Origin: Lolium rigidum
Lineage: Eukaryota > Streptophyta > Magnoliopsida > Poales > Poaceae
NCBI RefSeq assembly: GCF_022539505.1
Contig: NC_061510.1
Span: 273,615,687 to 273,679,686 of the forward strand
Direction of reading: 5' to 3'
DNA: 64,000 nt
Shown: positions 55,078 to 64,000 of the stretch, piece after piece
Layout: each line of letters begins with the position of its first letter
How positions within the stretch are numbered: the stretch's first letter is position 1
Translations under genes and position numbers: made by a program
Notes under the pieces: generated by a model
The model's database searches: none
What the model saw: the letters and a program-made list of their open reading frames with translations, nothing else
Told to the model about the DNA's origin: nothing

Positions 55078-56779
55078 CGGGCCTCCAAGAGCGAGGTTTG
55101 TAGAACAGCAGCAAGTTTTCCCTTAAGTGGATCACCCAAGGTTTATCGAACTCAGGGAGGAAGAGGTCAAAGATATCCCTCTCATGCAACCCTGCAACCA
55201 CAAAGCAAGAAGTCTCTTGTGTCCCCAACACACCTAATAGGTTCACTAGTTCGGCGAAGAGATAGTGAAATACAAGTGGTATGAATGAATATGAGCCATA
55301 GTACGGCGCCAGAAAATAGCTTACCGGCGTGCGGTTGATGGTAGTAATATTGTAGGAAGTAAACAAGCGAGTAGTAACGCAGCGAGTAGTAACGCAGTAA
55401 AACGAGTAAACAAGCAGCGATAGCGTATTTAGGAACAAGGCCTAGGGATTAGACTTTCACTAGTGGACACTCTCAACTTTGATCACATAACAGAATAGAT
55501 AAATGCATACTCTACACTCTCTTGTTGGATGATGAACACATTGCGTAGGATTACACGAACCCTCAATGCCGGAGTTAACAATCTCAACAATTCAATGTTC
55601 ATATTTAAATAACCTTAGAGTGCATGAAAGATCGACACGACTAAACCAAGTACTAACATAGTATGCACACTGTCACCTTCACACCATGTAGGAGGAATAG
55701 ATCACATCAATACCATCATAGCAATAGTTAACTTCATAATCTACAAGAGATCATAATCATAGCCTACGGCAAGTACTAACACGGATGCACACACTGTCAC
55801 CATTACACCGTGCAGGAGGAATAAAACTACTTTAATAGCATCACTAGAGTAGCACATAGATAAATTGTGATACAAAACATATTGCAATCATAAAGAGATA
55901 TAAATAAGCACTTCACTACGCCATTCATAACGATGAATAAGTATTACGTGAAATATAGCCTAAGAGACCCACACGGTGCACACACTTGTCACCTTTACAC
56001 ACGTGGGACAAGGAGTCTCCGGAGATCACATAAGTAAAACCCACTTGACTAGCATAATGACATCTAGATTACAAGCATCATCATATGAATCTCAATCATG
56101 TAAGGCAGCTCATGAGATTATTGTATTGAAGTACATAGAGAGAGATTAACCACATAGCTACCGGTACAGCCCCGAGCCTCGATGGAGAACTACTCCCTCT
56201 TCATGGGAGCAGCAGCGTTGATGAAGATGGAGGTGGAGATGGCAGCGGTGTCGATGGAGAAGCCTTCCGGGGGCACTTCCCCGTCCCGGCGCCGTGCCGG
56301 AACAGAGACTCCTGTCCCCCAGATCTTGGCTTCGCGATGGCGGCGGCTCTGGAAGGTTTCGCGTACCGTGGCTTATTCCTATCGAGTTTTAGGTCAGGGA
56401 CCTTTATATAGGCGAAGAGGCGGAGTCGGAGGGCTGACGAGGCGGCCAAACAACAGGGTGGCGCGGGCCCAGCCCTGGCCGCGCCACCACCATGTGTGGG
56501 CCCCCTGTGGCCCCTCTCTGGTGGCTCTCGGGTGTTCTGGATGCTTCCGGGAAAAATAGGAACCTGGGCGTTGATTTCGTCCAATTCCGAGAATATTTCG
56601 TTACTAGGATTTCTGAAACCAAAAACAGCAGAAAACAGGAACTGGCACTTCGGCATCTTGTTAATAGGTTAGTTCCAGAAAATGCACGAATATGACATGA
56701 AGTGTGCATAAAACATGTAGATATCATCTATAGTATGGCATGGAACATAAGAAATTATCGATACGTCGGAGACGTATCA
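55078..56779 (-). repeat. G7 3' LTR (left copy)
   Basis: Starts abruptly at GGGCCTCCAAGAGCGAGG and ends GGAGACGTATCA. Minus-strand TATATAAAGG at about 56401-56410. Confidence 0.85.
56401..56410 (-). promoter_or_regulatory. G7 3' LTR TATA box
   Basis: Minus strand TATATAAAGG directly after CTTCGCCTA. The same site in the other LTR is at about 61394-61403. Related LTRs have weaker forms (CCTATTTA, CCTACTTAAA) at the equivalent place. Confidence 0.5.
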
Positions 56780-59170
56780 GCATCCCCAAGCTTAGTTCTG
56801 CTCGTCCCGAGCAGGTAAAACGATAACAAAGATAATTTCTTAAGTGACATGCCATCATAACCTTGATCATACTATTTGTAAACATATGTAATGAATGCAG
56901 CGATCAAAACAATGGTAATGACATGAGTAAACAAGTGAATCATAAAGCAATGACTTTTCATGAATAGCACTTTCAAGACAAGCATCAATAAGTCTTGCAT
57001 AAGAGTTAACTCATAAAGCAATAAATCAAAGTAGAGGTATTGAAGCAACACAAAGGAAGATTAAGTTTCAGCGGTTGCTTTCAACTTATAACATGTATAT
57101 CTCATGGATAGTGTCAATGTAAAGTAATATAACAAGTGCAATATGCAAGTATGTAGGAATCAATGCACGGTTCACACAAGTGTTTGCTTCTTAAGGTGGA
57201 GAGAGATAGGTAACCTGACTCAACAATAAAAGTAAAAGAAAGGTCCTTCAAAGAGGAAAGCATCGATTGCTATATTTGTGCTAGAGCTTTTATTTTGAAA
57301 ACATAAAGAGAGCATAAAAGTAAAGTTTTGAGAGGTGTTTGTTGTTGTCAACGAATGGTAGCGGGTACTCTAACCCCCTTGCCAGACAAACCTTCAAAGA
57401 GCGGCTCCCATTTTATTTTATTTTTGGGTGGCACTCCTTCCATCCTTTCTTTCACAAACCATGGCTAACCGAATCCTCGGGTGCACCGCCAACAATCTCA
57501 TACCATGAAGGAGTGCCTTTTTATTTTAGTTTTATTATGATGACACTCCTCCCCACCTTTGCTTTCTCAAGCCATGGCTAACCGAATCCTTCGGGTGCCG
57601 TCCAACAATAACATACCATGGAGGAGTGTCTATTTTTGTTAATTAATTTGGGACTGGGAATCCCATTGCCAGCTCTTTTTGCAAAATTATTGGATAAGCG
57701 GATGAAGCCACTAGTCCATTGGTGAAAGTTGCCCAACAAGATTGAAAGATAAACACCACATACTTCCTCATGAGCTATAAAACATTGACACAAATAAGAG
57801 GTAATAACTTTTGAATTTTTTAAATGTAGCACTCAAGCAATTTACTTTGGAATGGCGGAGAAATACCATGTAGTAGATAGGTATGGTGGACACAAATGGC
57901 ATAGTGGTTGGCTCAAGGATTTGGATGCATGAGAAGTATTTCCTCTCGATACAAGGCTTAGGCTAGCAAGGTTATTTGAAGCAAACTCAAGGATGAACCG
58001 GTGCAGCAAAACTCACATAAAAGACATATTGTAAACATTATAAGACTCTACACCGTCTTCCTTGTTGTTCAAAACTCAATACTAGAATTATCTAGACCTT
58101 AGAGAGACCAAATATGCAAATCAAATTTTAGCAAGCTCCATGTATTTCTTCATTAATAGGTGCAAAGTATATGATGCAAGAGCTTAAACATGAGCACAAC
58201 AATTGCCAAGTATCACATTATCCAAGACATCTTACCAATTACTACATGTAGCATTTTCTGTTTCCAACCAAATAGAAACAAGTGAAGCGATCAACTTTCG
58301 CCCTTGAACATTAAAAGCTTGAATGAAGAACACTAGTGTTCATATGAAAAAGCGGAGCGTGTCTCTCTCCCACACAAGGATGAACTTATTCAGAGAACTA
58401 AGATAACAAAACAAAAATAAAAGCACACACAGACGCTCCAAGTAAAATACATAAGATGTGACCGAATAAAAATATAGTTTCAAGAGAAGGAACCTGATAC
58501 TTTGTCGATGAAGAAGGGGATGCCTTGGGCATCCCCAAGCTTAGACGCTTGAGTCTTCTTAGAATATGTAGCGGTGAACCACGGGGGCATCCCCAAGCTT
58601 AGAGCTTTCACTCCTCTTGATCATAGTATATCATACTCCTCTCTTGACCCTTGAAAACTTCCTTCACACCAAACTTCAAGCAAACTCATTAGAGGGTTAG
58701 TGCATAATCAAAAATTCACATGTTCAGAGGTGACACAATCATTCTTAACACTTTTGGACATTGCACAAAACTTCTGAAAGTTAATGGAACAAAGAAACTC
58801 ATTCAACTTAACAAAAGCGGCAATGCGAAATAAAAGGCAGAATCTGTCAAAAACAGAACAGTCCGTAAAGACGAATTTTAAAATGGCACCAGACTTGCTC
58901 AAACGGAAAAACTCAAAACAAATGAAAGTTGCGTACATATCTGAGGATCACGCTCGTAAATTGGCAGATTTTTTAGAATTTTCTACAGATACTTATGCCA
59001 GAATTCGTGACAGACAGCAATGCTGTTTCTGCGCAGCGATCCCAAATATAACATCAACTTTAGCATAGAAACTTTACTTGGCACAAAAACATGATAAGGA
59101 GAGGTTGCTACAGTAGTAAACAACTTCCAAGACTCAACAAAACAAAAATTGCTGTAGTAAAATAAACACA
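56780..59170 (-). other. G7 polypurine tract, hairpin and non-coding 3' module
   Basis: Hairpin CTGCTCG-TCC-CGAGCAG at 56798-56814, 18 nt from the LTR. The tandem hairpin cassette lies at about 57410-57640. AAGCTTGGGGATGC copies (minus strand) lie near 58530-58605. No coherent ORF. Confidence 0.72.
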
Positions 59171-59184
59171 TGGGTTATCTCCCA
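59171..59184 (-). promoter_or_regulatory. Conserved hairpin after the ORF stop (G7)
   Basis: Minus strand TGGG-AGATAA-CCCA about 45 nt after the ORF stop, as in G1. Confidence 0.6.
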
Positions 59185-59226
59185 AGAAGTTCTTTCTTTA
59201 TAGCCATTAAGATGGGCTCAGCAATT

Positions 59227-59868
59227 TTAATGATGCACTCGCAAGAAATAGTATTTGAAGCAAAAGAGAGCATCAAGAGGCAAATTCAAAACACATTTAA
59301 GTCTAACATGCTTCCTATGCATAGGAATCTTGTAAATAAACAAGTTCATGAAGAGCAAAGTAACAAGCATAGGAAGATAAAACAAGTGTAGCTTCAAAAA
59401 TTTCAGCACATAGAGAGATGTTTTAGTAACATGAAAATTTTTACAACCATATTTTCCTCTCTCATAATAACTTTCAGTAGCAACATGAGCAAACTCAACA
59501 ATATAACTATCACATAAAGCATTCTTATCATGAGTCTCATGCATAAAATTATTATTCTCCACATAGGCATAATCAATTTTATTAGTTGTAGTGGGAGCAA
59601 ATTCAACAAAGTAGCTATCATTATTATTCTCATCATCAAATATAGGAGGCATAGTATCATCAAAGTAAATTTTCTCCTCAATGCTTGGGGGACTAAAAAT
59701 ATCATGCTCATCAAAGCCAGCTTCCCCAAGCTTAGAATTTTCCATAGCATTAGCAACAATAGTGTTCAAAGCATTCATATTAATATGTTCCATGGGTTTT
59801 TTAATTTTCGCATCAAACCATCCATGTCTTAAATCAGAAAATAGAATAAGAAGGTCATTCTTGTCCAT
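59227..59868 (-). CDS. Retrotransposon ORF, predicted membrane-anchored protein of unknown function (213 aa)
   Basis: An intact, shorter homologue of the G1 and G2 ORFs. It starts MDKNDLLILFSDLRHGWF and keeps GEAGFDEHDIFSPPSIEEK, SYFVEFAPT, SYIVEFAHV and ESYYERGKYG. The hydrophobic helix LHLFYLPMLVTLLFMNLFI and the basic KIPMHRKHVRLK follow. One acidic repeat unit and an N-terminal segment are missing, both as whole codons, so the frame is preserved. Role unknown. Confidence 0.7.
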   Translation of the reverse strand: MDKNDLLILFSDLRHGWFDAKIKKPMEHINMNALNTIVANAMENSKLGEAGFDEHDIFSPPSIEEKIYFDDTMPPIFDDENNNDSYFVEFAPTTTNKIDYAYVENNNFMHETHDKNALCDSYIVEFAHVATESYYERGKYGCKNFHVTKTSLYVLKFLKLHLFYLPMLVTLLFMNLFIYKIPMHRKHVRLKCVLNLPLDALFCFKYYFLRVHH

Positions 59869-60008
59869 TATGCCTAACTAGTGTAAAACAATAAACAAAA
59901 AGATGCAATTGCAGGATCTAAAGGAAATAGCTTCGAGCACACACACAATGGCGCCAGAAAAGTATTGTTACCTGGAACCGGAGTATGAGTGCCTTTTACC
60001 TTTCCTCC

Positions 60009-60023
60009 CCGGCAACGGCGCCA
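60009..60023 (-). promoter_or_regulatory. G7 primer binding site
   Basis: Minus strand TGGCGCCGTTGCCGG. A degenerate second copy is at about 59948-59965, and another inside the LTR at about 60298-60317. Confidence 0.8.
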
Positions 60024-60033
60024 GAAAATAGCT

Positions 60034-61772
60034 TGATGTCTATGGGTGCTTCTATTCTTGTAGACAGTGTTGGGCCTCCAAGAGCAGAGGTTTGTAGAAC
60101 AGCAGCAAGTTTTCCCTTAAGTGGATCACCCAAGGTTTATTGAACTTAGGGAGGAAGAGGTCAAAGATATCCCTCTCATGCAGCCCTGCAACCACAAAGC
60201 AAGAAGTCTCTTGTGTCCCCAACACACCTAATAGGTGCACTAGTTCGGCGAAGAGATAGTGAAATACAAGTGGTATGAATGAATATGAGCGATAGTACGG
60301 CGCCGGAAAATAGCTTAGCGGCGTGCGATTGATGGTAGTAATATTGTAGGAAGTAAACAAGCGTAGTAACGCAGCAGTAGTAACGCGATAGAAACGAGTA
60401 AACAAGCAGCGATAGCGATATTTAGGAACAAGGCCTAGGGATTAGACTTTCACTAGTGGACACTCTCAACTTTGATCACATAACAGAATAGATAAATGCA
60501 TACTCTACACTCTCTTGTTGGATGATGAACACATTGCGTAGGATTACACGAACCCTCAATGCCGGAGTTAACAAGCTCCACAATTCAATGTTCATATTTA
60601 AATAACCTTAGAGTGCATGAAAGATCGACACGACTAAACCAAGTACTAACATAGTATGCACACTGTCACCTTCACACCATGTAGGAGGAATAGATCACAT
60701 CAATACCATCATAGCAATAGTTAACTTCATAATCTACAAGAGATCATAATCATAGCCTACGGCAAGTACTAACACGGATGCACACACTGTCACCATTACA
60801 CCGTGTAGGAGGAATAAAACTACTTTAATAGCATCACTAGAGTAGCACATAGATAAATTGTGATACAAAACATATTGCAATCATAAAGAGATATAAATAA
60901 GCACTTCACTACGCCATTCATAACAGTGAATAAGTATTCTGTGAAATATAGCCTAAGAGACCCACACGGTGCACACACTCGTCACCTTTACACACGTGGG
61001 ACAAGGAGTCTCCGGAGATCACATAAGTAAAACCCACTTGACTAGCATAATGACATCTAGATTACAAGCATCATCATATGAATCTCAATCATGTAAGGCA
61101 GCTCATGAGATTATTGTATTGAAGTACATAGAGAGAGATTAACCACATAGCTACCGGTACAGCCCCGAGCCTCGATGGAGAACTACTCCCTCTTCATGGG
61201 AGCAGCAGCGTTGATGAAGATGGAGGTGGAGATGGCAGCGGTGTCGATGGAGAAGCCTTCCGGGGGCACTTCCCCGTCCCGGCGGCGTGCCGGAACAAAG
61301 ACTCCTGTCCCCCAGATCTTGGCTTCGCGATGGCGGCGGCTCTGGAAGGTTTCGCGTACCGTGGCTTATTCGTATCGAGTTTTAGGTCAGGGACCTTTAT
61401 ATAGGCGAAGAGGCGGAGTCGGAGGGCTGACGAGGCGGCCAAACAACAGGGTGGCGCGGGCCCAGCCCTGGCCGCGCCACCACCATGTGTGGGCCCCCTG
61501 TGGCCCCTCTCTGGCGGCTCTCGGGTGTTCTGGATGCTTCCGGGCAAAATAGGAACCTAGGCGTTGATTTCGTCCAATTCCGAGAATATTTCGTTACTAG
61601 GATTTCTGAAACCAAAAACAGCAGAAAACAGGAACTAGCACTTCGGCATCTTGTTAATAGGTTAGTTCCAGAAAATGCACGAATATGACATGAAGTGTGC
61701 ATAAAACATGTAGATATCATCAATAATATGGCATGGAACATAAGAAATTATCGATACGTCGGAGACGTATCA
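60034..61772 (-). repeat. G7 5' LTR (right copy, 1739 bp)
   Basis: Plus strand TGATGTCTATGGGTGC...GGAGACGTATCA. Flanked on the right by GTAAG; no matching left TSD because of the G6/G7 junction. Confidence 0.85.
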
Positions 61773-64000
61773 GTAAGGCATGCCGGCTGAGGAAGGATCA
61801 GAGGGAATGAGGCAACCGGGGCAGTAGGGGCGGGCAGCGACGAAGAAGTAGGACGAACAAACTTGCTAGGGCTAGTGGTGGCTGGCCATGGATGGGGAGG
61901 ATCGAGAGTTGCAGGGAGGGATGCAGAGAGTGCGGCTCTTAGGCCATTGTAATGTCCCAGGTTTAGAGACGATCGAGGGGTAGATTTTAGAAAGGGATGT
62001 GCACTGCATTGCAAATTCTGGGGAAATTTCGCGCTTTTAAACAAAAACTGCATCGTAGGGGGACAAGTTTCTCTCTCGACACCTTACAGGGTTAGGGTTT
62101 CGAGAGTGCGACAAACTTGCATCCCATCTAAATAGTTTAAGGTTTTGAGAAGAGAGGGGAGAGTTTGCATCACAAAGTTAAGTTGCATGATTGAATTCAA
62201 CTCAAAGTTGAATTTGAATTTCAAATACAAACATAAAACAAATATCTCATAATTTAATTGAAAGGAAATTCACTAAGTAAATAATTAAAATAAAAATTAT
62301 AAATAATGCACATAATAAATAAAGCTCATTAGAGAAAACCTTGAGCTTTATTGATCATCACACAATTTACATTGTCTTTACAATATTCATAATTAAAAAT
62401 AAATAATAATACAACACATTACAAGAATTGCTTTGATAGAAGAAGAAAAGGAAAATTACAAGTAAATAAAATAAATCCTAAACTACAATGTGATCTTTAA
62501 CTTGGTGATCTTCATGTCCATTTGATCATCATCTTGAAATCTGCACACAAGCAACACAAATAGAACATTGTGCCATGTGGCTATGCCAATTGGCAGGTTA
62601 GTAAAGAAATGGAATGGGGAGGATATACACAAAGATCAGCCGAGCTGATCCTCTCCAAGTTCTGGTACACCACACCAGACTACACACACACACAGGCAGC
62701 TCACACTGCATGTGTGCATGCTCAACACCACGGCATTGGGTGTGCATGCATGCACAACACACACACACACACTAGCTGCTCACACAGCTAGTGTGCATGC
62801 ACTACAGCAACTCACACAGCCAGTGAGTCACAAGCTGAGCCAGACCAAGCTGTCGACCAGGGAAGAAGAGGCCAACCATATAAAAACCCCTCCAACAGTA
62901 AACCCTAACCATTGCATCGACAGCAGCCTCACAGGGTAAGTCTCAAGAACAGCAAGAACACAAGCACAGCTCGAACAAGTAGAACGATCCACTGCTGTTC
63001 CACTAGTTCCGATCATACACGAGAAACGAGATCAAGCATCATCGGCTAGCCGGGAGGAGACAGGGCAAGCATAAGAAATCAACTAGAAGCAATCCTCTAC
63101 ACCAACACCCAAATCCTAGGAGCTGGAGTGAGGTATACAAACCAACAGCTCCGAGCAAGATCATGTCTTGCTCATATATAAGCATGCTATGCATCACGAG
63201 AGCACGAAGGGTAGGAAACCCGGTTTGTATCATCATCCGGCTGCCAGGCCATTTGGTGCAAGCAAACTGAAGTATAGCAAGAAGGAGATTATCCAGGGAA
63301 CACTGGTTGTGTCCACACAGGGACACAAACAGAGAAATCCAACATGGATTTAATCCCTAACCAGCCACACAGACTCACTTAATCACCTATGGTAGCTAAG
63401 CCATCAGACAGATAGACAATATGTGTCTATTTTGTTTCAACAGCAAAGGCTACTGGCTATTCCAACAAAAAGGGATCAGCCAGAGAGCAACTGTCCATAC
63501 ACAGCAAGCCAATAGGGTGGGAGCTACCCTACCAGCAAAGATTTGCTGTCAGGGCCACCTCAACCACTTCATCAAATCCCACAGTGAAGCTAAGCACATA
63601 TATCATTACCCAGAAGGGTTCAAGTGAAGCTAGGGTTCCCAATAAAAGATTGGCACCCTTCTAGCTCTATTAAATCAATTCATATGATCATCACTGCAGG
63701 GCAGTTCACATCATTTATCTACTTAGTGAATCAAAACTAAACAGATAAATGAAACAGGCAAGTTACTGATGCACTGGATCTTGCAGATGATCCAATGGAT
63801 CATTGCAAGCATCCACTGATGCTTGGACAAGCACCAGCACCCACAGGCTAAGCCTGTATGCAGCACAAACAGCACTGGTTGAGCACCAGTGAATCACAGA
63901 GAGAAGCACACACTTGCTCACAAGCAAGTAATGATAAATTGATCATCAGAGCATCACCTGCTCTTGATACAGATCACCACAGCCAAGCATAGCATCAACA
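61773..64000. other. Unassigned DNA, possibly part of another LTR element
   Basis: 61773-62160 is mixed sequence. 62160-62470 is very AT-rich, with an AAGCTCA...TGAGCTT inverted pair at about 62318-62350. 62680-62830 is CA-rich with repeated CTAGCTGCTCACAC-like words. CCATATAAAAACCCCTCC at about 62876-62893 resembles a TATA box and is followed by AACCCTAACC. 63760-63960 is rich in CACCAG and TGATGC words, as in LTRs. No coding domain is recognisable, and short frames here are unconvincing. Confidence 0.4.
62683..62830. repeat. CA-rich microsatellite and short palindromic repeats
   Basis: Runs of ACACAC at about 62683-62694 and 62756-62771, interleaved with TGTGCATGC words and GCTCACACAGC/ACTCACACAGC near-repeats. 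Confidence 0.7.

Larger units (their letters stand above)
55078..61772 (-). mobile_element. Gypsy-type element G7 (minus strand), nearly complete
   Basis: 3' LTR 55078-56779 (lacking about 40 terminal bases at the G6 junction), internal region 56780-60033 and 5' LTR 60034-61772. ORF at 59227-59868 and primer site at 60009-60023. By eye the two LTRs differ by few substitutions and small indels, so it is one of the younger copies here. Confidence 0.88.

Noticed and set aside
62683..62830. ACACAC runs and AACCCTAACC as telomeric sequence
   Set aside because: The telomere-like word occurs once, and CA runs are an ordinary microsatellite.
1..64000. CRISPR arrays, rRNA, tRNA genes or integrated DNA-virus sequences
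   Set aside because: No regular repeat-spacer array, no ribosomal sequence and no convincing tRNA gene were seen. All recognised reverse-transcribing sequence belongs to LTR or LINE elements.

Overview
This is eukaryotic nuclear DNA from a grass, most likely subfamily Pooideae (the wheat, barley, oat and ryegrass group). That placement is inferred from three things: BARE/Angela-like copia LTR ends, many Gypsy LTRs that open TGATACGTCTCC (Sabrina/WHAM-like in appearance), and CACTA elements with GCCGACGG-type subterminal repeats. The window is almost entirely nested transposable elements. Only one convincing host-type gene is visible: a two-exon zinc-finger GRF gene on the minus strand (16563-17264). 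Three 100-N assembly gaps (17608-17707, 36065-36164, 52544-52643) break elements. Family names below are from memory of these families and were not searched.

Layout. 1-549 is a CACTA end. 550-2999 is a long-TIR DNA element (probably Mutator-like or foldback), split by a small LTR element (840-2489, TSD CACGG) that carries a proline/glutamine-rich reading frame with an IQ-like motif. 4551-8667 is a broken copia element with a solo LTR (6810-7958, TSD GGTAC) inside its integrase. 8668-15907 is a minus-strand Gypsy-type element (G1). 15993-16600 is a tandem repeat next to the GRF gene. 17708-18064 is the end of an Angela-like LTR and 18065-18596 a fragment of another Gypsy LTR (F0). 18597-31370 is a plus-strand element (F1), split by a complete minus-strand element (G2, 23851-30328, TSD CACCC) and cut off by a Gag-protease element (G3, 31371 to the second gap). 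37125-41159 is a CACTA element with a degenerate TnpA-like gene. 42056-42155 and 42288-43050 are two 5'-truncated LINE insertions with long target duplications. 44608-45951 is a third CACTA fragment. 45952-61772 is a run of Gypsy-type elements in alternating orientation (G4+, G5-, gap, G6+, G7-). 61773-64000 is unassigned.

The strongest pattern is the modular design of the Gypsy-type elements. They share the start of U3, the GGCGCC-type primer binding site, a hairpin pair just after the ORF stop, internal polypurine-like tracts, and a covarying hairpin 18-19 nt from the 3' LTR. They differ in LTR 3' half, central non-coding cassette and ORF. The ORF is either a membrane-anchored protein (G1, G2, G5, G7, F1), Gag plus protease without RT or integrase (G3), or an unrelated small ORF (G4). 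None shows reverse transcriptase or integrase here, so all would need enzymes in trans. The small LTR element at 840-2489 has the same pre-LTR hairpin at the same spacing.
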